From positions 10,756,501-10,820,500 of the forward strand of contig LR990046.1 in NCBI GenBank assembly GCA_905147135.1: 64,000 nt of DNA. Reading direction: 5' to 3'. Below the pieces are notes generated by a model. It saw only the letters and a list, made by a program, of their open reading frames with translations, searched no databases and was not told where the DNA came from. The position numbers and the translations under genes were made by a program. The stretch comes from Blastobasis lacticolella (Eukaryota > Arthropoda > Insecta > Lepidoptera > Blastobasidae). Shown piece by piece: positions 52,601-62,465 of this stretch (within the stretch, counting starts at the first letter, position 1; every line of letters starts with the position of its first letter).

Positions 52601-54897
52601 TTATACCTCATGTTTTATTAGATAATTAAATGCAATTATCAAATTTCTATTAGAGTAATTATAGATGTCATACAAAGCAGTTTTTTTTTTTTTTAATGTT
52701 ATCCGGCAGACAATCAGGCGCATGCCTGCATTGGGCCACCTGATGGAAAGTGGTCACCGCCGCCTATGGACATCAGCAACACCAGGGGAGTCCCCAATGC
52801 GTTGCCCGCCTCTGAAGAGACCTCTAATATACCCCTTGAACGATCTCATGTCATAGTCCAAAAGAAAACACAAAAAGTTTCACATTTCACAAAAATATTA
52901 AAATTATTATGTACTCCTAGCTGTAGTGAGTGCTTTTTCGATGCGAACACCTATACTTTTGAATACAAATATTTTTGCATAAAAAACATGCCCTAACACC
53001 AGATCATTTTTTACTTGCATAGATCTCAATGGCTCGATTAAGACGCCAAAAGGTGTGATCGGCATCTTATGATTAGTAAATGGTGAAAGGAAACTGCTAC
53101 ATGATTTCAATTATTCTTAACAATCAAATTACAATCATTTCTACCTTTTTGTAAAACAGAAACCTGTAGCTTGTATAGATTATAAGTCCAGATAAAGCCC
53201 AAATGTCTTGGACAATGGTGGTCGCTTTCTATCAAGGTGTTACTGTCCTGGTTGTGCTCTTGCGTATGAGGGCTTGGGGTCCGCTTTCACCATGTTCCAG
53301 GTTCTGGCAGATCAGATAATTACAGCGGAGCGACTGCCATCTGACCCCCGTGGCCCTGCTACCAGGGGTACCTGACTAGATTGGATCATGGTTATACATT
53401 CAGTCTTCTGAATGTGTAGGTTTTATCAGTGTTTTCCCTCACTGTAAGAGCATTGGTTAGCATTTAACAATAGAGTCATTGTTACATGGCCACACCATTC
53501 CTGTCGGTCACTTTCTATCAACTAAACAGTAAAAAAGTACAAACCTGTGTGTAACATTTCATCAACATTACGATGGGAGTTCTGTAATGATGATTGTTCC
53601 TGAGCCATGTAATCAACTGTGATGGCGGTATGGTCAGAACCTGTAAACCGGCGACTCAGCAGCTGCTCACGTTCATTCTTTTCCTGTAGTCGTCTCAGCT
53701 TTTTATTTTGAATATTTGTTAATGATGCCTAAAACAGAAATATAATATTTATTGTAAAGTGTATAATCACAGCTACTTACTCTGCAATATCCTCAATCCT
53801 TGTCCAGCAATAGACATCCTGTGGCTGAGATGATGACAACTATCCGTTGCACCAATGCACCAAATTTTGATGAAGTGTGTTGAAAATGTAGTTTCTATGT
53901 GTGCTATTTGTCTTCACTCAATAAAGCTGGTAGTAACAAATTGACCGAAAGCTACAACTTATAGTAATATTTTGTTACATTCTTCTCAAGATATTTGAAT
54001 AAAATTATATGTGCACAGGATGCAGTCTGGATATAAGCAAGGCATCTTGAATTTGGACCTAAAAAGCCCTATGGGGTAATTTCAATGCTTATGATTCAAA
54101 ACTAGATAAATGACTGAAACGTATAACAGGACAATATTTCTTAATCTGAGGAATGTTATCCTGCTGAGCACTAAGCAATTGATTAAAATTGTGCAGATAA
54201 CCATACCTGGTGTGTTGACTACATGAAAATCATTGTAACTATATGAAACGCATTGGCGATACCCTATAGGCAGCGGCTTACCTGTTTGCTTACCGTATTA
54301 CATTTTAAAAAATCACAGGCTACGAGTGCCTCCCCTGGCATATGTTTAAATTAACTATAAGCTGGTCAGTGTAATAAGAAACAAAATTATTTTACAGGGT
54401 TGGCAACTGCTTTCTATCAGGGGTTAAACTTGTATGCTGCCTTAGTGGTATAAAAAATGAAATATCAGTAGTATTCTGAATAGCAATGTTCTAATGTTAC
54501 CTGTATATGTTTGTTATCATACTTCAATTGGTCAACCCTCATTTTTGCCGTTGGCCTCTGATTTATGGGGGTTTTAAATACAAAAATGTCCAACTTTTCG
54601 CAATTCCTGAAATTAACATAATATAAAATCAATAGAAAACATTTTATTCCTACCTATATCTGCAATGCATAACGAATTCATAGGTAAATTTCTAAAAATT
54701 AATTCATAGTCAGAGAGTGAGAAATTTAAAAAAACTTAATTCTACAGATACACAGAAACTTACGCACTGATAAGGTTAATTTTTTCTTGAATTGATTTTT
54801 CATATTGATCATTAATATCTAAATCTTTTTCCAACTTGATGAACAAATCTGAACACTCGTGTATGAGTTGATTGGTTTGATGGTACAATGTCTCCAT
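49461..54897 (-). CDS. membrin: Membrin (GOSR2-type Golgi Qb-SNARE), complete, 4 exons, 210 aa
   Basis: Exons 54897-54774 region (exact: 54764-54897), 54501-54606, 53545-53728 and 49461-49669 join with GT/AG sites and phases 2, 0 and 1 to a 210-aa frame, the usual membrin length (about 212-215). The N-terminus [19 protein letters not shown] begins a helical N-terminal domain. Residues about 68-80 read [15 protein letters not shown]. The SNARE helix spans about 118-186 ([67 protein letters not shown]). A C-terminal anchor covers about 189-209 ([20 protein letters not shown]) with no lumenal tail, making it a tail-anchored protein. Membrin pairs with syntaxin 5, Bet1 and Sec22b in ER-to-Golgi fusion. 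It is a single gene convergent with the EFHC-like gene, and nothing is degraded. Confidence 0.95.
50135..50395 (+). repeat. Dispersed repeat (TGGCAGATCAGGTAATTACA family)
   Basis: TTGGTAGATCAGGTAATTAC, GTAATTACTCTGATCTCCGT, GACCCTGTTAATAGGCGAAC, GATTGGATCATGGGGACATA, GTCGCTTGAATGTGCAGGCT: same order as 53295-53480, so this repeat is at least 180 bp long. Confidence 0.6.
50751..51260. mobile_element. Short inverted-repeat element (MITE-like)
   Basis: TTGTCAAATATAGGATGATA... at 50751-50785 is an inverted match to 51225-51260 (ATCATCCTATTTTAGACAAA), about 30 of 35 positions. Inside lie two ATCGAT-rich palindromic patches (50815-50870, 51130-51165) and GGGGCGGGGCCCC at 51199-51211. Confidence 0.5.
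52682..52850 (+). repeat. Dispersed repeat (GGACATCAGCAACACCAGG family)
   Basis: T-rich start (52681-52694), then TTATCCGGCAGACAATCAGG, CACCTGATGGAAAGTGGTCA, CCGCCGCCTATGGACATCAG, CAACACCAGGGGAGTCCCC, GCCCGCCTCTGAAGAGACCT. Reverse of 7909-8070. Confidence 0.7.
53295..53480 (+). repeat. Dispersed repeat (TGGCAGATCAGGTAATTACA family), best copy
   Basis: TCCAGGTTCTGGCAGATCAG, ATAATTACAGCGGAGCGACT, GCCATCTGACCCCCGTGGCC, CTGACTAGATTGGATCATGG, GTTTTATCAGTGTTTTCCCT. It lies just downstream of membrin exon 3. Confidence 0.6.
53545..53728 (-). CDS. membrin: Membrin, exon 3
   Basis: 184 bases; acceptor TTCTGTTTTAG, donor GTTTGT on the minus strand. It encodes [39 protein letters not shown] and [20 protein letters not shown], then HT and the first base of Gly. 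It includes the N-terminal half of the SNARE helix. Confidence 0.94.
53729..54500 (-). other. Membrin intron 2
   Basis: 772 bases of AT-rich DNA with nothing recognised. Confidence 0.5.
54501..54606 (-). CDS. membrin: Membrin, exon 2
   Basis: 106 bases; acceptor GTTAATTTCAG, donor GTAACA on the minus strand. It completes an Ala codon and encodes [19 protein letters not shown] then [16 protein letters not shown]. The RVDQLKYD block is strongly conserved in membrins. The frame is easily missed because the exon is short. Confidence 0.93.
54764..54897 (-). CDS. membrin: Membrin, first coding exon
   Basis: 134 bases from the ATG at 54895-54897; donor GTAAGT. It encodes [20 protein letters not shown] then [20 protein letters not shown] and NLIS. 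The ATG is the first in frame after an upstream stop region and matches the family N-terminus. Confidence 0.93.
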
Positions 54898-55272
54898 TAT
54901 AACAAAGCGTACAAAACACTGTTCGATTCAGTTAAAGATAAAAACCTTAACAAATAAAAAGGAAAGGAGCTTTTCCGAAAAATTAGATAGAAATTACAAG
55001 ACCAAGTTATTCACTTTGTAAATGACACCCCGTACTGCAGCTGTAGTAAAAAATCAACTACTTTTAATTGGTTTTATTTACATTTGCTTAGAAACTAGCG
55101 CCCCTATCCACTTTATAAACATTGTAATGACGATTGATACGTAAACTTGAACACGTCGTAAACTGTCACTGTCAGGCGAAAACACTAGTGTTGGACAAAG
55201 TTGTTGTTGATTAGTGACAAAATAATATGATTGACACAACGACCTATAAATACTCTTTTCATAAGGCTAAAC
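54898..55272 (-). other. Membrin 5' region
   Basis: 375 bases between the membrin ATG and the foldback element. No TATA box stands out. The 5' UTR and core promoter should be here. Confidence 0.35.
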
Positions 55273-56121
55273 CATGGACTTACCACCCAAAGGGACTGCG
55301 CACTGCTTTGACTAAAACCGGGCAGAGCGAGAGTCACCATCGATAGTCCTGTGTCCCTTTCTAGTGTTGCCACCATTGTTGATGCAAATCCGAATTACTT
55401 TTATTACTTAGCGCGGACACCGACCTATCGATCAGGGGCAGGCAGAGTCGGACCGGGTGCAATCTGAAGGTCATATGTTCACCAGGGTCTAGCCCAAGGT
55501 TTCCCTGCTACTCGGAATCCATTGGTCCTAAAATACTAGTTTCTAGAGAGAAATTATAGTACTTGTTGATCTACATTTCGAATGCTGTCAGACTTATACA
55601 GAGCTACCATTTCTCTCTAGAAACTAGTGTTTTAGGACCAATGAGTTCCGAGTTATAACACATTTAAGTTTGACAGCTGTCACCCGAAATGTAGATATCG
55701 ACGAGTACTATCACTTCTCTTTAGGAACTAGTGTTGTAGGATAAATCGTTACCGAACTCTTTTATCTGTTTTGTGGAACAAAAAGTCGTAGGTTGATAAT
55801 TATGTCGACTCGACGTTTGTCGGAGAAACGTTCAGTAGATCAAAAGGTATTTTGACAACTACTTTTCGGATTGTACGGATTACCCTCTTGCTTTATTTTT
55901 GTTTTACTTATTATTGGAGAAATATATATTTACACGGTAAATATATTTCTCCAATAATGGCAACACCAAACATGACACTTGTCAATTTAGAATGACGGTG
56001 ATTATGCCAATAACATTGTGTTTACACTGTTAGAAAGGGACAAAGGACTATCGATGGTGACTCTCGCTCTGCCCGGTTTTAGTCAAAACAGTGCGCAGTC
56101 CCTTTGGGTAGTAAGTCCATG
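55273..56121. mobile_element. Foldback element with 90-bp inverted termini, 849 bp
   Basis: Arms 55273-55362 and 56032-56121 are inverted copies of each other over exactly 90 bases with three visible mismatches (CATGGACTTACYACCCAAAG ... GTCCCTTTCT). A possible CTAAAC flank duplication (55267-55272, 56124-56129) is offset by two bases on the right, so the target site is uncertain. The interior has a second hairpin system (55511-55757) and an imperfect palindrome (55911-55957). No coding sequence. Confidence 0.75.
55511..55757. repeat. Nested inverted repeats inside the foldback element
   Basis: Block A 55521-55554 (ATTGGTCCTAAAATACTAGT...) is inverted at 55609-55642 with one mismatch in 34, and again, more diverged, at about 55709-55745. 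Block B (GATCTACATTTCGAATGCTG, 55569-55588) is inverted at about 55680-55700. The outer pairings nest into one long hairpin with the extra A copy in its loop. Confidence 0.8.
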
Positions 56122-58270
56122 CTCTAAACACACCATTTTTACCCTTTCCGGTAATGCACGGCCCACACTTCAGGGAAAGCATTACGCGTAGCACTGAGTT
56201 GTTTTCTAGGCTCGCTTCCCACAAATTCCAATAGATGGCGTACTCTAACGACTAATGATATTATCATAATCTTATAATCTCTTACCTGTATGGTATTGAT
56301 CTTTTTCTTTATTTCGATGCATTTAGTTTAGATCTATTATTAATAATTCAAACAATAATTCAACGACCTGAGTACTTCAGTTGTTTAACATGCCGGTCGT
56401 TACACAGAGGTCCTGTGTTCGATTCCCGGCCGAGCAGAAATTAAGATGATTAATTTAAATTTCTGTTACGGTTCTGGGTGTAGAATGTATAATTAATAGG
56501 TATTAAAAAAAGTATATAAGTAGTTAATCAGTTATCTTACACCCATAACACAAGCTTTGCTTACTTTGGGGCTAGATGGCGCTGTGTGAATATGCCCAAA
56601 AATATTTATTTAGGATAAATCGATTTCTGCATGACAAGAGGATAAAACAGTGCAACTTTACGTACGCCTTTGTATCTCATCATTTGTACAACAATAGCCC
56701 CATACAGTCAAAAGATTATAATAATGTTTGAGTCCATAGAGCGCGCGAATTTTTGTGCAGCTATTCTTGAAAGCGGCTCCCTGGCGTTGTACATCGCCTT
56801 GCACATAGCTATGCGTATGGCATTAATAATGTGAACCGGGGGACTATTGCTTAACTCAGTTGGCAACTGAATTTGACATTAGATAATTCTGCACACTAGT
56901 CATCTACGTTGGCTATTGGTTCAAGCGTCTACAACATTGGAGTAGTGTAAGATTATTATATATTATGTCAAACTTAGTGGTCTAAGAGATAATAATATCG
57001 GAGATCGGCGGTACGGCCCCTGGTAGAAGGGTCGCAGTCGCTCCACTGTAATTAACTGATTTGCAAAATCATGGTCTAGGCGAGCCCTGGCGGGCCCCGG
57101 GTCCTAGAACACAGAGTATTCAGGCGTCTCGGCCTGGTCTAGTTGTGGCCCACGGGCCGAAATGCCTGATTAATAAAATAATATATTTTTTCTGAGGCGT
57201 TTGGGGGCCCAAGCAGTTAAAAATTATAATTAAACATATCAAATTTAATCCATCAGTCGTCCGCGGGCCAAAATCAAGCCAAAATGATGATTATGTAGGT
57301 AAGTATTTTAAGTACTAGGTATTGAAATAAGTAGGTATAGCTTGACCGGCGACAGAGGTGACTTGTCAATGGTGGCGCTAGTTCTGCGTTTTATGTAACA
57401 ACACCGGAAGTATGTAGTATTCTATGACAGAATTCAAATGCCACCAACAATGCGACATGGATAATAAGGAACGTGACGGAAAAAGACACTAACATGGCCT
57501 TATCTATTGTAAAATTAGAATAATAACGTTTTAGAAAAAGACCTAGCGGCCTCCTTCATGGAATTATGATTTTTGTCAAATGTGTCAAGATTTGACGTAG
57601 TAGACGTTGTCACCTAAGTTAGACAGTATAATCCAACTAATTTTAAATGGTGTACCATAATTACTACTTAATAGCGTCGAGTTCTATTTCCTCTATATAG
57701 TTTATTATTGCCAGTAAAATAAATTTAGTGTACTCGTTTCACCGCAATGTGTCAAAGTAAGTAAGTCGTGGTACCCCTATATTTAATTTTTTGTCCCGGT
57801 AAAATTGTCTATTGTGTGGGCACAACATAACAGCATTCCAAGACTGTGAACTCTGAAAGTTGAGTACTGTCAATAATGATGTCCAATCAATGCACAGCTC
57901 AGCACTATTTAATAATACCAGAAAATGGTACTTGTTTGAATGGTAGAAAATTAAATGTGGTAATATTCAATGTGTAATAATATAATTTTTATTAAACTTT
58001 CTGAAGATACATAATTTCTTTATTTTATGTTTGTTTATTGAGTTCTCAACAGCGTGTACCTACCAATAGTAGAATTTGTCACTGAAACAATATGGCAACA
58101 TTAAGTTTTTTTCTAGTTGACTGACGTACGGACGACTGACTCAGTGACTCAACTGACTGATTCATTTCATTTTGTAATCAATCAACTTTCTATTCCATTT
58201 TAGTGATAATAATCACATAAAAGTAATTGTAATAACGTTTAAAGTGTAAAATTGTAAACAAACATCAATA
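56122..58270. other. Intergenic DNA between membrin and M6
   Basis: Holds a SINE (56363-56612) and a diverged dispersed repeat (57020-57130). The stretch from about 57300 to 58270 is unassigned; a TTCTATTCCATTTTAG at 58188-58203 could be the acceptor of a 5' UTR intron of M6. Confidence 0.4.
56363..56612 (+). mobile_element. tRNA-derived SINE, copy D
   Basis: GACCTGAGTACTTCAGTTGT, ACACAGAGGTCCTGTGTTCG, ATTCCCGGCCGAGCAGAAAT, then TTACACCCATAACACAAGCT, TTGCTTACTTTGGGGCTAGA, TGGCGCTGTGTGAA and (ATTT)n. The B box GTTCGATTCCC is intact. Confidence 0.87.
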
Positions 58271-59020
58271 ATGGGAGATGCGTGTGCAGCATGTTTGACC
58301 AGGGTTCCTCACGCAACCCTTATTGCTACGATAATGTGTTGTTTGGGCGTGGGAGTGTTTTGTGGCACTATGTATCGAGGATCAGCACTATCGATACGTA
58401 TGTTTGATGAGGTATTCCAATTTCGACTAATATGGATCGAAGCTCTACAAATGATATTCATCGTCGGCAGTGCGTTCATGGCGGCATTGGGTTTCATGCT
58501 GCTGTGCTTGGGCTGCCTAACTACGGGTGCCACTCGCCAAAAGGTGTACCGCGCTTGGAGGGCCAGGATAGGAGGCAGAATATCCTGTGCAGTCTTTATG
58601 ATTATTACCTACATTTTGACCTTCATATGGATACTGCTGCTTGGATTCTTGGTTATTACAACATTCCTTTTCACTATATTTTGGAAGCTTTGTTCAAAAC
58701 CGAAAAATATCGAGTTGCAAACTTGCATCGATTTTACACAATTTGACTTCATGTTTCCATCCACCGTGAAACAGGAACATATGAAAATTTGTGATCAACA
58801 GAAAATGAAATTGTTCTGTAAAGATTATGTTGAAAAGGCAGAATTTATGTTTATTTTGGCTATGGTATCATGTATTCTTGTGATATTGAGCTTAGTGCAT
58901 TATCTGATGTGCTTGTCGGCAAATTATGCTCACATTCGAGATCATGAGAAGTTCCAAGAGTTACAAGAGCTGCAGTACCTGACAAACCCTGAACTACATG
59001 CATCAAAAGACCGTTTCTAG
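58271..59020 (+). CDS. M6: M6 / proteolipid-protein family (PLP/DM20/M6) tetraspan membrane protein
   Basis: 249 aa in one uninterrupted frame. It opens CxxCLTRVPHATLIATIMCCLGVGVFCGTM-type (Cys-rich N-terminus and helix 1, about 14-34), the hallmark of the myelin proteolipid/M6 family. Other helices are about 54-83, 104-138 and 190-215. Between helices 3 and 4 a large extracellular loop carries four cysteines (141, 152, 174, 183), as in PLP/M6. The C-terminal tail, acidic and basic mixed (HIRDHEKFQELQELQYL), is cytosolic. M6 proteins act at the plasma membrane in neurite outgrowth and, in Drosophila, at tricellular junctions and in egg maturation. The start has a favourable context (TCAATAATGG) and the family N-terminus. 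No introns interrupt the coding part, which is unusual for this family; a 5' UTR intron is possible. Confidence 0.93.
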   Translation: MGDACAACLTRVPHATLIATIMCCLGVGVFCGTMYRGSALSIRMFDEVFQFRLIWIEALQMIFIVGSAFMAALGFMLLCLGCLTTGATRQKVYRAWRARIGGRISCAVFMIITYILTFIWILLLGFLVITTFLFTIFWKLCSKPKNIELQTCIDFTQFDFMFPSTVKQEHMKICDQQKMKLFCKDYVEKAEFMFILAMVSCILVILSLVHYLMCLSANYAHIRDHEKFQELQELQYLTNPELHASKDRF

Positions 59021-60250
59021 TACATGGCCCGCGCACCACTACTGCGCTCCCTAGAGGCCTCTACAAAGATGTGACACTATGCAACATCCTCAAGCAATGT
59101 AAACTACGAGTAACAAGGCCACAATGTATTTGTATTCCAAAAATGAAGAAGTTCTCGGTAGCTAATTTTTATACTTATATCAAAAGACTGATGTACCTAT
59201 TGTGAGTGGAATTTCAACAAAGTGTTGAAGTGGAAATTTTGCATGCATTTACATATCTAGATAATCAATGGCTTCTTCGTCAATGGGCAACTAATTAAAT
59301 ATTACCAATAATTTCTTTAAAATTTACCTTGGGATGAATGTACTTTTTATAGGACAAACATGATTACTCTTTACTAGTTATTTGTAATTTATAACTGTAT
59401 TTTTGTCAAATTATCCAGATACACTTAAGACATGTTATTGTATATTACATTTTCACTTGACTAGATAAGTTTAGAAGTTAAAACCTAGAATAATGACACT
59501 GTACTTCTCATGTCTTGTTATGCCATTGGCTAGATTAATGTTCAAAGTCCAGTACAATTTGTGATTCAAAATAACTTTGTATTATAGCAATGTAAGTTAA
59601 ATATTTGCTAACCATATTTTGCCCCGCCATGCTCAGAAACACTTTTTAAACTGTGGTTGGTTATTCAGTTGATTATAATTATTGTTAGTCATAGAGATTG
59701 CTTATTTCCAACATAGAAAATACAGTTTTAACATTATGAGTGTGGTGGTTAGTATTAAATTTATTAGACTGAATATTTTGCAGTAAATCTAATGGAATTT
59801 CACTGCCACTTTATTTTTTAGGACTTTAAACATAACTGCACCAGTAGAAGAGTTATGATTTAATGTGAATGTTACTATAGTTAAATATGCGATATAATTT
59901 AAGTGATCCCTTTGTTATTGAATTTCACAAAGTGAATTTTTATTACTATAATTTATAATTTTACAATGCAGATACTTATTTTTAAACATATTTCTTGTGC
60001 GTCAAACAAATACTACATATAAAGGCTACATATACTAATATATAAAGGCCACACAGGGGTTGTTTGTAAGACTATGTAGCCTCATGTTTGTTTGACTATG
60101 ACTCGATATTATGTTACTACAAATACAAAAGTATCCTAATTTCTCAAAATTCTTTGAAATTTACGTAATGTATAAGCTACACCCACCATTTTATTTTGTT
60201 TTTTTTATAAATATACACTTAGCTTAACTTTGTAACTTAATAAATAATAT
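59021..60250 (+). other. Long 3' UTR of M6 with poly(A) signal
   Basis: About 1.2 kb of AT-rich DNA with no recognised repeat, ending in AATAAA at 60239-60244. Length and lack of transposons fit a 3' UTR. Possible Pumilio-like or AU-rich sites were not analysed. Confidence 0.5.
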
Positions 60251-60749
60251 TTTTTAAGTTATTTTATACTTTTTTTGCCTGCAACTTCGCCCAGGTGGAC
60301 GAATTTGAAATAGGTACTTACCAACTTGAGAAATTATAAACTTATAACTACTGGGGAACTCCCCAGGATATAAAATTCCATTATCTATTTCCGGTGGCGA
60401 TTCGTAGAGTTCAGTTGGCTCTAGTAGGCTCTGGTAACATTTTTGTCAATACTGAAATACGTCGGTGTTATCAACATTTTTCGACAAACGATCTCGTCGA
60501 GAAAGATATATCCAAAAGATCTATTAAAGATGTCGTTGGACTAGGTAGGTGGAAACCTGCTCATACTTTCATTAGAAATAATTAAAAGTAAAAATGCCCA
60601 CGATTTCAAAGCGCCAACTAGCTGCGTAAAATGAGCGGGGCGGACGCTTGTGTGGAAGATGTCGCCCATCACAAAACAGTAATGTCAGTGCGTCGCGCAG
60701 GGCCCGATAAATACAAATTGTGCGTACCTAAAAACATAAATTACTACTA
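60251..60749. other. Spacer with a Helitron-end-like patch
   Basis: TTTGCCTGCAACTTCGCCCA at 60274-60293 resembles the ends of Helitron-like repeats. The reading frame 60394-60585 shows no recognisable family. Confidence 0.3.
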
Positions 60750-60990
60750 TGCGACAGAGTAGAATAGCACCAACCCCTTACACTCGTGGGTGTCGTACAA
60801 GGTGACTAATGTTTTCGAGACAAAATATCTAGAGTCCGTAGGCTGGAAAATGGGCCGCAGCTTTTGCCATTGCTATATGTATATCATTGCGATCTCCAAC
60901 CCGTCTGCCAAGCGTGGAGTTTATGGCAATAACCTCCCCTATCGCGGGAGAGGCATTAAGGCCTGCAGTGGACTGATATGAACTGAGATA
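60750..60990 (+). mobile_element. GATGA-tailed SINE, truncated copy
   Basis: Starts inside the family at GCGACAGAGTAGAATAGC, has GGGTGTCGTACAAGGTGAC and ATCTCCAACCCGTCTGCCAA, and ends near GACTGATATGAACTGAGATA. The head is missing compared with 4379-4653. Confidence 0.8.
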
Positions 60991-61339
60991 ATGATTCCTT
61001 TAACAGTTTATAATGATAAGTTTGTATATTTAGTGCGTCAACTTGATTTAACGTAATTTAATTCTTTTGTTCATGCTTATTATACCAAGCAGGATTGGCG
61101 GCGCCTACCTCGCTAACTTAGAAGAATCGCCACACCACTGCATATTTCACCTCTTTAGTTTCTTGTCTTACACAAGGCCCCCAGCATATCGGAGGACAAA
61201 TGACTTTGTATATTACCTCTAAATATAGAGAAATTTGTATTTTTATCCAGTATAAACCTTGATTGACTTTGGAAAAAAAGTTATACTAAACAACACTTGT
61301 CAAAACAACACATGATAGAAATGCGCATTTTTTACGCTG

Positions 61340-61640
61340 GTCAGCGGGTGTCACCCTGTTGGGAAAATTACGTATCTAATGTCCGCACTCGTGGAAGTTA
61401 CAAAGTCTCATATATCCCAGAGAAAATTAGAGAACGCCGAATGCGATGGTATGGGCGTGTGCTCTGTCACCCCAAAGACCACTATGGTGCAAGTAGCCCT
61501 AAATTTGTCCACGACGAAGTGCTCTCGCAGAAGGCCCCACACGCCACCTGACTGACAGCGGTCCAACAGGACCTGAAGGATTATATAATTGATGCGGCTA
61601 CTGCTCAGAGAAATTAAGGAAGCCGATGAGTAAAATCATT
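61340..61640 (+). mobile_element. LINE C-terminal fragment
   Basis: Reads RTRGSYKVSYIPEKIRERR then MRWYGRVLCHPKDHYGASS, later PATWLTAVQQDLKD-like and an EIKEADE-like end with frameshifts: the C-terminus of an RTE-like LINE polyprotein. Same type as, but not the same family as, 45235-45590. Confidence 0.65.
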
Positions 61641-61663
61641 TTTATAGGATTTTCAAAAAAAAA

Positions 61664-62115
61664 ATACTATCCGGTATCCGGCCGGATAGTAAATTAAGGC
61701 CGGATATATCGGATACCGGATAGCAACCGGATATCCGTTTCATCTCTAATAATAATGTAGTATAATATTTTTTATAAAGTCAATCTAGGTAAATTATACT
61801 TGGTCAAAAATTCGAATTTCTCTTTATTTAGGCAGAGGTAGTATACGACGTCGTTTGTTCTCCACGTTGATGGGGGCTAATGTGTAATCCCGTATTTCCA
61901 ATCTACAAATCCGTCAGAGGTCGAAAGAATTATTCAATTCAACGTTCAATTTATTCACATTGAACGGAGACTTGAAATCACGTAAATGCAATCACTTGCA
62001 CAAACTTGTTCAGAGACTATGTCCAGCCGATAATCCGGCCGCCGAATATCCAGCTATCCGGCTAGAAGACTGGCCGGATTTCCGGTATACGGCCAAACAA
62101 CTATCCGTTTCATCT
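61664..62115. repeat. Two ATCCGG-rich clusters in direct orientation
   Basis: 61664-61750 and 62027-62120 each contain many ATCCGGCCGGATA/CCGGATATCC palindromic blocks and end in the same ATCCGTTTCATCTCTAATAA (61732-61751; 62102-62121). Between them lies unrelated AT-rich DNA. Possibly two copies of one short element, or the ends of one. Confidence 0.6.
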
Positions 62116-62439
62116 CTAATAACTACCCTCATATAAATTGTACCTCCGTCTGATGATTGTACCTCCTTCTTTCCTGTTTACATTACACTTCAGGTTGTAG
62201 TATTGCAGACGAAGCCATTAAATTGATTACTTTAGTACTTTAGTACAAATATTTGAGAAAATAACGTTTTATCTTTTCTATAAAAATAAATTATCTAAAC
62301 GTACAATTAATGAAAAATCTGACATAATATAAACAACGCTTTTCGTCGAATGGTAGCTAAGTGTCACTGTACTAGTCAAATGCAAGTAAAGCGTCGTTGT
62401 TTTTGGTTAAAATAAGGTCACGGTACGAATTTGAAAATG

Positions 62440-62465
62440 CCCCCCCCCCCCCGGGGGGGGGGGGG
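62440..62465. repeat. Perfect C13G13 palindrome
   Basis: Thirteen C followed by thirteen G, flanked by CGGTACGAATTT on the left and GGTACCGCCCC on the right. Confidence 0.9.

Larger units (their letters stand above)
49670..53544 (-). other. Membrin intron 3 (3.9 kb), contents
   Basis: Holds dispersed repeats (50135-50395, 52682-52850, 53295-53480), an inverted-repeat element (50751-51260), repeated GAGCTCGCTNCGCTCGCTCAT blocks at 50625-50720, and AT-rich unassigned DNA (51420-52640). Confidence 0.55.

Noticed and set aside
56122..56129. CTAAAC as the target duplication of the foldback element
   Set aside because: It is flush with the left arm but two bases off on the right, so it may be chance; kept only as a possibility.
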